Source of the DNA: Limivivens sp934393555
Lineage (GTDB): Bacteria; Bacillota; Clostridia; Lachnospirales; Lachnospiraceae
Assembly (NCBI GenBank): GCA_934393555.1
Contig: CAKRQP010000087.1
Location: 1-10,039, forward strand
DNA: 10,039 nucleotides
Direction of reading: 5' to 3'
In this document: positions 1-5,613 of the stretch, piece after piece
Layout: the number at the start of each line of letters is the position of its first letter
How positions within the stretch are numbered: position 1 is the stretch's first letter
The notes under the pieces: generated by a model
The model's database searches: none
Told to the model about the DNA's origin: nothing
The model's input: the letters and a program-made list of their open reading frames with translations, nothing else
Program-made: the position numbers and the translations under genes

Positions 1-127
1 TATGAGTATAACCCGATTTTTCCCCCTGCGCAACCAGTTAGATTTCCAGTCAAAAGTGTTCGTTCATGCAAGCATACCTACACTTTTTACAGAAAATCTG
101 CCTGGCTCTGAATAGTTACATTTTTCC

Positions 128-174
128 CTGTTTTTAGTTGTTACTTCATAAAATCCATGATAAACTAAAAACAG
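128..174 (+). promoter_or_regulatory. Putative promoter of the surface-protein gene, framed by a 12-bp inverted repeat
   Basis: A sigma-A-like promoter is visible: TTGTTA at 138-143, a 17-nt spacer, then TAAACT at 161-166 with a TG one base upstream (extended -10). Transcription would start near 173, giving a leader of about 110 nt before the ATG at 286. A perfect inverted repeat (CTGTTTTTAGTT at 128-139, AACTAAAAACAG at 163-174) brackets the promoter and overlaps its -35 and -10 hexamers, so it could be an operator. The hexamers each match consensus at only 4 of 6 positions. Nothing else recognisable was seen in 1-285. Confidence 0.45.
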
Positions 175-285
175 TAGTTTCTTCTACAGACTATGAACTG
201 ATGTTTTAACAAAAAGAAGGAAGGGATCTGGAAAAAAGAGAAAATATTTTTAAATTTCACACAAAAAAGAAAGGGGAAATCAGTT

Positions 286-2943
286 ATGAAAAATGCAAAA
301 AAACTCACACTTTGTAAGCATCTTCCGGCATTTTTGCTGGTATGCTTCTTCGCCCTCTCTGCGCTGATCTTCGGAGAAGGGTTTGCGATTCGTTCTGCTG
401 CAGCGGACGGTTATGTTTATGACCTTAAAGGTCGGACCTTCAGTACCATTAATGCTTATGATTTTCCGTCAAATACGGTCACTATTAAAGACTCAATAGG
501 AACCGGTTCCATCGGTGAACTGCAGATTCACGGAGGTTCTACTATCACTCTGGAATCCGGAACCATCGACAGTATCTGGTTGGGATATGATTCCGAGGAT
601 GGTGGAACTCTGATTATCAACAGCGGCACAGTTCACTTTATCGGCGAAAACAGTAATTCTTTTAAAGCTGGTAAAGGCAATGTTATTATGAATGGCGGTA
701 CCATTGATGCCACTGATAAAATTCTTTACAATGAGGGCTGTGCTGTTAGCGTATCCAATTTTACCATGAATGGCGGTACCATCAAAACTTCAAAGGGCCA
801 TGGAATTTCCATTGGCTACGGTTCCAATACTACCGTAAATGGCGGCACCATTGATGCAGCTGTTGCCATTGGTTCTGTTTATGTTTATAACAGTTACATG
901 ACGGACGGATATACGGATGATATATCCAGTGGCTTTGAGGCTCAACATGGAAACCGCCAGACGTTTCTTACGATCAATGGCGGTACTTTCAACGGCAATA
1001 CCACCGATTCAAAATTTGGAAAAGTAGAAGCTGGTGCAGCCTTGGATGTAGCCGGACTCTCTGAAATTACGATCCGCGGCGGATCCTTTAACGGTTCTGT
1101 GTTAATCTACCATAATGACAAACTTTCCATCGATAAGGCCACCTTCAGCAATCCTGTGTGGTTCGGCAAGGGAGATTCCACAGAAAATAATAAATCGATC
1201 ACCATTTCCGGTGGTAATTTTAAAAACGGTCTTGACCTTTCCGGAACAGGTGACAGCACCGTTCTGATAAAAAACGGTACTTTTTCTTCTACGGATAATA
1301 AGGCTCTGAGTATTGCAAGCTATAAAACCGGACGTAATACTGTAACTATAGAAAACGGCACCTTCAAATCAACCGGAAGCACTTCTGTTTCCATGGATGA
1401 AAACTCCACCCTCGCCATTAAGGGAGGTACTTTTACCGGTGCTCTTTATTGTGTCGCTTCTTCCACAGCTTCTGTATCTCCTCTGAAGATTTCTGGTGGT
1501 ACTTTCTATCCTGCAGATTCCACCGAAAAAGCGAAGATCCATTTGCGCACAGACAGTTCCAGCCTGGATATTCTCTCCACTCTGGCTTCTGGTTACTGTT
1601 TTAAACTGAGTAGTGATTTCACGGATTACTTCGCCATTGACCAGGTTCAGAGTTCCAAGATCCAGGTCCAGTCTGGGAAACAGCAATTCCACATTGGATT
1701 TGCTGATCCGTCCTATATGACCGGGGCCAATATTTATACGGGAACACTGACGCTCTCAGATGGAGATACCTTTTACCCTCTCCCAATTCCGATACGCACA
1801 GGCTACACTTTCAAAGGCTGGCGTCTGGAGGGCAGTGACTCTCTACTGACTTCAAGCGACATTTTCCATTGGAAGACCACCATTTCTACCAGCAGTTATC
1901 ATGTTCGTTCTACTTTCGCCGGTAATAAATTCAGTGGCTTCTGGGCTATCGCTCAATGGGAAAAGACCTCCACCACACCAACGCCCACCCCGACTCCGTC
2001 CACCGGCACGACCTACAAGGTTTCCTTCAATGCCAACGGCGGAAAGAAAGTTGCTTCCACCAAAAAGCTGAAAACCGGGCAGGTTTACGGGGCTCTTCCC
2101 AAGACCTCACGAAAAGGCTACACCTTCCTTGGCTGGTATACTGCCAAGACAAAAGGCACCAAAGTAACCGCAAAGACCAAATTTACCAGAAAGTCCAACC
2201 TCACTCTGTACGCTCACTGGAAATACACTACCTACAAGATCACGTACAAGACACAGAAGGGTAAATTATCCGGTAAGTATAAGAAAACCTACCAGATGAT
2301 CACCAAGACCTTCAAGCTTCCCACACCGAAGCGTACCGGCTACACCTTCAGAGGCTGGAGCACCAGTGCTTCCAAGTTTAAAAAGGTAACTCAGATCAAG
2401 AAAGGCACCACTGGCAACAAGACCTTCTACGCATGGTGGAAAAAGAACACCTCAACCACAACTCCTTCCAAGACGGCTACTTACAAAGCACCTGGCCTGA
2501 ACAAAAAATATGTGGTAGGCGTGGATATCCCCGCAGGAGAGTATTACATGAAACCCACCCGTTCCTATGATACAGAAATCGTAATCTATAAGAATGGCAA
2601 AACCAAGAGTTTCTACGACCAAGATACCTATGGTGACAGTGCGATTATCACCCTCAGCAAAGGAACCTCCGTCAGCTACAAAGGACTCACTGCCGTTCCC
2701 ATCAGCCAGAGCAAAAAGCTTGCCTCCACCAAAAAAGAAGGCATGTTCAAAGTCGGTTTCCATATTCCGGCCGGAACTTATACGCTGAAATCCAGTGGGG
2801 TTTCTGATACAGGATTCTATTACATTTATAACAGTTCCAAACCCAATGTGGATTATGACATTGAGAGTTTCACAGGAACCACCACGATTACCTTAAAGAA
2901 AGGCCAGTATTTAAAACTTTCCTTTGCCACAATTGTCCAGTAA
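286..2943 (+). CDS. Secreted multidomain surface protein with beta-helix rungs, InlB-type B-repeats and tandem C-terminal IPAG domains
   Basis: This 885-aa protein starts with a basic N-terminus, a hydrophobic core (about residues 14-30) and a likely signal peptidase site after the AAA at 38-40. Residues about 80-410 carry roughly a dozen short rungs of the form (I/M/V)-x-(G/N)-G-(T/S)-(F/I), for example at 136, 161, 184, 230, 263, 308, 328, 355, 378 and 402, which suggests a right-handed parallel beta-helix of the pectin-lyase-like kind. A degenerate B-repeat at 468-559 (GYTFKGW) is followed by a Thr-Pro linker (562-576), then two clear InlB/Listeria-Bacteroides repeats (577-646 with GYTFLGW, 648-719 with GYTFRGW). 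Two related domains close the protein, each opening with VG-x-x-IPAG-x-Y (744 and 823). No LPXTG motif or C-terminal membrane anchor is visible, so it is either released or held non-covalently, perhaps through its very Lys-rich C-terminal half. The ATG is preceded by AAGGGG. The role is probably adhesion or glycan contact, by inference only. Confidence 0.85.
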   Translation: MKNAKKLTLCKHLPAFLLVCFFALSALIFGEGFAIRSAAADGYVYDLKGRTFSTINAYDFPSNTVTIKDSIGTGSIGELQIHGGSTITLESGTIDSIWLGYDSEDGGTLIINSGTVHFIGENSNSFKAGKGNVIMNGGTIDATDKILYNEGCAVSVSNFTMNGGTIKTSKGHGISIGYGSNTTVNGGTIDAAVAIGSVYVYNSYMTDGYTDDISSGFEAQHGNRQTFLTINGGTFNGNTTDSKFGKVEAGAALDVAGLSEITIRGGSFNGSVLIYHNDKLSIDKATFSNPVWFGKGDSTENNKSITISGGNFKNGLDLSGTGDSTVLIKNGTFSSTDNKALSIASYKTGRNTVTIENGTFKSTGSTSVSMDENSTLAIKGGTFTGALYCVASSTASVSPLKISGGTFYPADSTEKAKIHLRTDSSSLDILSTLASGYCFKLSSDFTDYFAIDQVQSSKIQVQSGKQQFHIGFADPSYMTGANIYTGTLTLSDGDTFYPLPIPIRTGYTFKGWRLEGSDSLLTSSDIFHWKTTISTSSYHVRSTFAGNKFSGFWAIAQWEKTSTTPTPTPTPSTGTTYKVSFNANGGKKVASTKKLKTGQVYGALPKTSRKGYTFLGWYTAKTKGTKVTAKTKFTRKSNLTLYAHWKYTTYKITYKTQKGKLSGKYKKTYQMITKTFKLPTPKRTGYTFRGWSTSASKFKKVTQIKKGTTGNKTFYAWWKKNTSTTTPSKTATYKAPGLNKKYVVGVDIPAGEYYMKPTRSYDTEIVIYKNGKTKSFYDQDTYGDSAIITLSKGTSVSYKGLTAVPISQSKKLASTKKEGMFKVGFHIPAGTYTLKSSGVSDTGFYYIYNSSKPNVDYDIESFTGTTTITLKKGQYLKLSFATIVQ

Positions 2944-2953
2944 CTCAGTACAC

Positions 2954-3000
2954 CAGGGCGCTCCCGGCCAGAAATGGCCGGGCGGCGCCCTGATTTATTT
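2954..3000 (+). terminator. Strong Rho-independent terminator of the surface-protein gene
   Basis: The hairpin begins 10 nt past the TAA. Outer stem CAGGGCGC (2954-2961) pairs with GCGCCCTG (2985-2992), and inner stem CCCGGCCA (2963-2970) pairs with TGGCCGGG (2975-2982) around a GAAA tetraloop, with only a small internal bulge. It is followed by the T-rich ATTTATTTTATA. Confidence 0.9.
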
Positions 3001-3032
3001 TATAGTAACTGTCCACAATTACAAATTTTTAC

Positions 3033-3061
3033 TTGCTGCCAACTGCCAGATGTGCTATAGT
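3033..3061 (+). promoter_or_regulatory. Promoter for a small convergent (antitoxin-like) RNA
   Basis: TTGCTG (3033-3038), a 17-nt spacer, then TATAGT (3056-3061) preceded by TG at 3053-3054 (extended -10). The predicted start is near 3068. No credible coding frame with a ribosome binding site follows, but a strong terminator lies about 65-100 nt downstream, so the product is probably an untranslated RNA. Confidence 0.55.
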
Positions 3062-3067
3062 AAACAT

Positions 3068-3169
3068 AAAGAAGGGAAAGCCAGAAACACACGGCCTACC
3101 CTTAATAGTTTAAAAAGCTGTTTTATTTATCAGCCGTTCACTATTGCAGTAGTGGGCGGCTATTTTTTT
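3068..3169 (+). ncRNA. Putative antisense RNA (RatA-like antitoxin) overlapping the 3' end of the small toxin gene
   Basis: This RNA of about 100 nt is bounded by the promoter at 3033-3061 and the terminator at 3132-3169. It shows a 5' stem-loop (AAGGG near 3072 with CCCTT near 3108, continued by a GCC/GGC core) and ends in a 12-bp stem. Its 3' end overlaps the last codons of the hydrophobic peptide gene on the other strand. The toxin transcript has no good terminator before this region, so the two RNAs could share tens of complementary bases. The layout matches Bacillus TxpA/RatA, where the antisense RNA pairs with the toxin mRNA 3' end and triggers RNase III cleavage. The function here is inferred from layout. 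The ends are predicted, not measured. Confidence 0.55.
3132..3169 (+). terminator. Terminator of the small plus-strand RNA
   Basis: AGCCGTTCACTA pairs with TAGTGGGCGGCT (3150-3161) over 12 bp, using two G-U pairs, followed by a run of seven T's. The G-U pairs become A-C mismatches on the minus strand, so the hairpin is specific to plus-strand RNA. The UAG stop codon of the minus-strand peptide (3162-3160) lies at the junction of the stem and the T-run. Confidence 0.8.
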
Positions 3170-3252
3170 CTCCCAAAAATTGTGTGACACAATCCTATGA
3201 GAGCAACAATGAATATACCTATCTGAATTAAATCCGAATATGTAACATACAT
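3160..3252 (-). CDS. Small hydrophobic holin-like toxin peptide (30 aa)
   Basis: Reading the minus strand from ATG at 3252 gives 30 codons and TAG. The peptide starts MYVTYSDLIQIG, has one hydrophobic segment (about residues 8-26, ending in IGLCHTIF) and finishes with the basic tail GRKK. This is the usual form of the 'putative holin-like toxin' (Hol-Tox) peptides seen in many Firmicutes, including the VTYSDL opening I recognise from Lachnospiraceae members. A perfect GGAGGG ribosome binding site (3264-3259) sits 6 nt before the ATG, and a well-formed promoter lies about 80 nt upstream. Such peptides insert into the cytoplasmic membrane and depolarise or disrupt it when overproduced. The gene is too short for most gene callers. 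Identification rests on sequence form, the signals and the convergent RNA. Toxicity is inferred. Confidence 0.75.
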   Translation of the reverse strand: MYVTYSDLIQIGIFIVALIGLCHTIFGRKK

Positions 3253-3331
3253 TGGTATCCCTCCTTTCTCTCGTCTGGAGGGTTATCCCTCCGAAGAGGG
3301 CAGGCCGCCTTTTGGTATTCTGACTTTCCGT
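3253..3331 (-). promoter_or_regulatory. Structured 5' leader of the toxin mRNA that can hide the ribosome binding site
   Basis: On the minus strand the leader carries CCCTC-TTCG-GAGGG (3300-3287), a hairpin with a UUCG tetraloop. After a short ATAA comes CCCTCC (3282-3277), which is exactly complementary to the ribosome binding site GGAGGG (3264-3259) across a 12-nt loop. With the first hairpin formed, CCCTCC is free to pair with the ribosome binding site, so the default fold should be translationally silent. The upstream GGAGGG copy (3292-3287) could compete for CCCTCC and free the site. Delayed or closed translation by leader folding is established for type I toxins. Its operation here is inferred from complementarity alone. 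Confidence 0.5.
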
Positions 3332-3337
3332 AAAATC

Positions 3338-3366
3338 AGTATAACATGCACTTTTTGACTATGCAA
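3338..3366 (-). promoter_or_regulatory. Promoter of the holin-like toxin gene
   Basis: On the minus strand, TTGCAT (3366-3361), a 17-nt spacer and TATACT (3343-3338) with an upstream TG (extended -10) form a near-consensus sigma-A promoter. Transcription would start near 3331, giving a leader of about 79 nt. Confidence 0.65.
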
Positions 3367-3399
3367 TCTATTGTTTTATTTTTGTCTATTCACCTTTAT

Positions 3400-3429
3400 T
3401 TGCCCCGGCTCCCTTCTCTGTGTTATAAT
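3400..3429 (+). promoter_or_regulatory. Promoter of the DUF6062-like gene
   Basis: TTGCCC (3400-3405), an 18-nt spacer, then a perfect TATAAT (3424-3429) with TG at 3421-3422. The start is expected near 3436. A GGAGGT ribosome binding site at 3457-3462 precedes the ATG at 3471. It lies back to back with the toxin promoter at 3338-3366. Confidence 0.65.
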
Positions 3430-3470
3430 TTCTTCAGAATCCTATCTATCAGACCTGGAGGTTTACACAT

Positions 3471-4247
3471 ATGAAAGAACAGCTTTACACCATCCCTCTC
3501 ATGGACGCTTTCCGTGAAAAGGACGAGTGCCCATTCTGCTTCATCCAACGCTCTCTGGAGCAGCACGCCATCGATTTCACCCTTGGATCCGGTGCTTCCT
3601 ATATGGAGGACGATATCCGCTTCCAGACCGATAAAGCAGGCTTCTGCAAAGATCATTACCAGAAAATGTTTCTCTATGGCAACCGTCTGGGCAGTGCCCT
3701 GATCCTGGAAACGCACCTGAAAAAGCTCACAAAAGATCTTAAGGAACAGATGGATCATTATACCACCGGTGAGAAACCTTCTCTTCTTGGTCGTCTGAAA
3801 AAATCCGCTCCCGATCCGGAAGCGAAAACAAACAACGTCAGCGCCTGGATCCGGATGCAGAACAAGAGCTGCTATATCTGTGAGCAGATTGAGACCACCT
3901 ACGAGCGTTACCTTGCCACCTTTTTTGAGCTCTTCAAGCGGAATGAAGATGAATTCATGGAGCTTCTGAAAAACGGCAAAGGCTTCTGCCTGCCTCATTT
4001 CGGAGACCTGCTCTCCGGTGCTGAACGCTACTTGAACGAAAAAGACCAGGCCCGGCTTCGGGAAATCCTCTTCCCGCAGATGATCCAGAACCTTGAACGG
4101 ATCACCGGTGATGTGGAATGGTTCCAGAAGAAATTCGACTACCAGTTCAAAGACGCCGACTGGAAAGACGCCAAAGACGCCGTCCAGCGTGCCATGCAGA
4201 AGGCCGGCAGCGGCTACCCCGCCGACCCGCCCTACATCCAGAAATAA
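3471..4247 (+). CDS. DUF6062-family-like cytosolic protein with a duplicated CxxC...CxxH pattern
   Basis: This 258-aa soluble protein has no signal peptide or membrane segment. I match it from memory to the uncharacterised DUF6062 family of Clostridia; that match is not verified. Its clearest feature is two copies of one Cys/His pattern with identical spacing: C20-x2-C23, then 35 residues, then C59-x2-H62; and C134-x2-C137, 35 residues, C173-x2-H176. Both copies share the local contexts C-x-(F/I)-C and GFC-x-x-H. This suggests two duplicated helical modules, each binding one metal ion (probably zinc) or using redox-active cysteines. A charged linker (about 99-123) separates them, and a Lys/Asp-rich tail (219-245) follows. 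The ATG at 3471 is fixed by GGAGGT 8 nt upstream. It is apparently monocistronic. The biochemical role is unknown. Confidence 0.8.
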   Translation: MKEQLYTIPLMDAFREKDECPFCFIQRSLEQHAIDFTLGSGASYMEDDIRFQTDKAGFCKDHYQKMFLYGNRLGSALILETHLKKLTKDLKEQMDHYTTGEKPSLLGRLKKSAPDPEAKTNNVSAWIRMQNKSCYICEQIETTYERYLATFFELFKRNEDEFMELLKNGKGFCLPHFGDLLSGAERYLNEKDQARLREILFPQMIQNLERITGDVEWFQKKFDYQFKDADWKDAKDAVQRAMQKAGSGYPADPPYIQK

Positions 4248-4251
4248 CAGA

Positions 4252-4291
4252 AACGGCACCCACAGGATCTTTATTTCCTGCGGATGCCGTT
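4252..4291 (-). terminator. 40-nt hairpin between the DUF6062-like gene and the transposase remnant (copy 1)
   Basis: The arms are 4252-4267 and 4276-4291 with an 8-nt loop. On the plus strand the stem has two A-C mismatches. On the minus strand these become G-U pairs and the 16-bp stem is unbroken, so the structure belongs to minus-strand RNA, i.e. the end of the Rpn-like remnant (stop at 4300). The T-tract after it is poor (TTTCTGTTATTT). It shares 13-nt ends with the hairpin at 4681-4720. Confidence 0.55.
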
Positions 4292-4299
4292 CTCACTTA

Positions 4300-4608
4300 T
4301 CACTCGACATGGTTCTTTTTCTTTTCCAGCTCTTCTTTCACTTCCTTCCATTCTTCCACAGTGAACCCAACTATCTCCATGATTTTTTCTTCCGGAAGAA
4401 GTTTCTGCTCCAGAAGACGTTCTGCCATAATACGTTTTTCTTCTTCTCTGCCTTCTTCTCTTCCTTCTTCCCGATCCCACTTTCTCTGCTGCTCTTCATC
4501 ATACTCGCAAAGACACATCTTTTTTACCTCCGCTCTGTTTGCCTGCAGAAAATCTCTGAGTACACCTTCCCTGATACATTCCTCTACGGTTTATTCGATT
4601 GCATCATA
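4300..4608 (-). pseudogene. Degraded C-terminal remnant of an Rpn/PD-(D/E)XK family transposase (recombination-promoting nuclease)
   Basis: The minus-strand frame reads YDAIE-stop-TVEECIREGVLRDFL, then QANRAEVKKM, and continues through EYDEEQQRKWDREEGREEGREE to a tail ending KKKNHVE. The block EECIREG-x-L-x-DFL-x-x-NRAEV, followed by EYDEE and an Arg/Glu/Gly-rich stretch, is the typical C-terminal end of Rpn-family proteins (PD-(D/E)XK nuclease family transposases), which usually run to about 300 aa. Only the last ~100 residues remain. A TAA at 4593-4591 interrupts the conserved part, and no nuclease domain is recognisable upstream to 4768. The longest intact frame begins at ATG 4518 (72 aa), but it lacks a close ribosome binding site in a usual position and contains only the charged tail, so expression as a real protein is unlikely. 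Assignment is by recognition of the family's C-terminal form. Confidence 0.7.
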
Positions 4609-4680
4609 TCACATCTTTCCTGTTTTGTCACTCTGTTTCTGTGTTTTTATCAATTTTATTTTTGCATTTTCTATATAAAA

Positions 4681-4720
4681 AACGGCATCCGCAAAGTTTT
4701 CATACTTTGCGGATGCCGTT
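4681..4720. terminator. Perfect 17-bp hairpin, bidirectional terminator (copy 2)
   Basis: AACGGCATCCGCAAAGT (4681-4697) pairs perfectly with 4704-4720 around a 6-nt loop, and flanking A/T bases extend the stem. Read on the minus strand it is followed by six T's and lies 48 nt past the stop of the membrane-protein gene (4769), its probable terminator. It also has five T's on the plus strand. Its 13-nt ends are shared with the hairpin at 4252-4291. Confidence 0.8.
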
Positions 4721-4768
4721 TTTATCCGATACATTTTCTGTCAGTCAGCTTACACCCCTGACCGTTTC

Positions 4769-5416
4769 TTACTGAACCATCATCTCCAGAAACTTGATAC
4801 AGTTTTCCAGGTTCTTACTGCTGGACATCACCACTGCATAGACCGGGCTGTAATAAACCATATTGTATTTCTCCCAGTTTGGACATTTCTCCAGATCCAG
4901 TCTGCCATCATCGGTCATGTATTCCTCATATTTGGAATAATCATCACCCAGGACTTCCTTCCAGCTCAGAAAAGCCTCCTGCTGCTTGTATTTCTTATAA
5001 GTTTCTTCTCCGCAGAACATCATATCTGCTGTTCCGGCTCCCATAACCACGGTCATTTTTACCACTGCATTATAATCATCACCGGAAAGAAGAGAGGTGT
5101 CCACATCCACCACTTCATGCTTGTCCCCGGTACCTGCATAAGCCAGAAAATCATTCTGCAAAGCTTCCACCTGTTCGTCATGATTATAATTGGAATCCAC
5201 CACCGCAATAGAGAGCAGAGACTTCAACTGTGAATTCTGAAACATCTGCACACCAATGGAAATGATCACACAGGCAATGATGATCCCCGCAAACACACCC
5301 TTATAATATTCCCAGATATATGCGGCTTTCTGTTTGAAAGTCATGCTCTTCAGCTTTTTCAGCTCATTCTGTCTTTTTTCCTTCCGGGTCATATCTGATT
5401 CGTACCGCTTTTCCAT
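4769..5416 (-). CDS. Single-pass membrane protein with a solute-binding-protein-like extracytoplasmic domain
   Basis: The start is placed at ATG 5416 (215 aa), because GAGGAGG lies 6 nt upstream. The frame remains open to 5485, but the extra 23 residues have no ribosome binding site. Residues 1-38 are highly charged and cytoplasmic (KR-rich, with an AAYIWEYYKG motif just before the membrane). Residues about 40-58 form one membrane segment, and the remaining ~155 residues should be outside. That outer part has the sequence GTADMMF followed by EETYKKY, and a C-terminal PVYAVVMSSSKNLEN then IKFLEMM. These resemble parts of extracellular solute-binding proteins, where the last stretch is the 'x-A-I-x-F-L' helix. 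I infer a small membrane-tethered domain of that fold, too short to be a full binding protein. No function is established. It is divergent from the response regulator at 5614 and has no operon partner on its strand. Confidence 0.75.
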   Translation of the reverse strand: MEKRYESDMTRKEKRQNELKKLKSMTFKQKAAYIWEYYKGVFAGIIIACVIISIGVQMFQNSQLKSLLSIAVVDSNYNHDEQVEALQNDFLAYAGTGDKHEVVDVDTSLLSGDDYNAVVKMTVVMGAGTADMMFCGEETYKKYKQQEAFLSWKEVLGDDYSKYEEYMTDDGRLDLEKCPNWEKYNMVYYSPVYAVVMSSSKNLENCIKFLEMMVQ

Positions 5417-5503
5417 GCTATCCTCCTCGAAAACATATATGGTTTCTATCTTACGTTTTTTAGTTAAACAGAATTTAAACTTCACAGGCCCGAATCTAAA
5501 AAA

Positions 5504-5554
5504 AGTGTGAATTTCTGTGATATTTTTGACCAGACTTCCACACTATGGTAAGAT
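5504..5554 (+). promoter_or_regulatory. Promoter of the orphan response regulator, with a possible inverted-repeat site
   Basis: TTGACC (5526-5531), a 17-nt spacer and TAAGAT (5549-5554) form a credible sigma-A promoter with a start near 5561. A short inverted repeat (AGTGTG at 5504-5509, CACACT at 5539-5544) straddles the -35 box and could bind a regulator, possibly the downstream gene product itself. The repeat is only 6 bp and may be chance. Confidence 0.5.
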
Positions 5555-5613
5555 ATTGTTATTGCACCTGTTCCGCATCCTGCATTCCGTAATGATCTTT
5601 TCAAGGAGGCCCC

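Noticed and set aside
520..1515. Tandem nucleotide repeat or CRISPR-like array in the NGGTF region
   Set aside because: The repetition is at protein level only (irregular 20-45 residue spacing). The DNA copies are short and diverged, with no constant repeat/spacer unit.
1369..2763. Minus-strand open frames inside the surface-protein gene (around 1369-1692 and 2452-2763)
   Set aside because: They are antisense shadows of a repeat-rich gene, with no start signals or domains.
2924..3187. Plus-strand 87-codon frame after the surface-protein gene
   Set aside because: It begins inside the upstream gene and runs through its strong terminator, a promoter and a second terminator. It has no ribosome binding site.
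3241..3331. Riboswitch upstream of the toxin or DUF6062-like gene
   Set aside because: The structure is small and explained by local self-complementarity around the ribosome binding site. It matches no riboswitch class I can recognise.
3423..4259. Long minus-strand open frame (278 codons) opposite the DUF6062-like gene
   Set aside because: It mirrors the codon structure of the plus-strand gene, which has a promoter, a ribosome binding site and structured Cys/His motifs. The minus frame has no recognisable domain or start signals.
4093..4761. Overlapping plus-strand open frames rich in Phe/Ser running past the DUF6062-like stop
   Set aside because: They are the complement of a Glu/Lys/Arg-rich transposase tail (CTT/TTC runs), start inside another gene and cross two hairpins.
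5417..5485. N-terminal extension of the membrane protein (start at 5485)
   Set aside because: There is no ribosome binding site near 5485, whereas GAGGAGG is correctly placed before ATG 5416.
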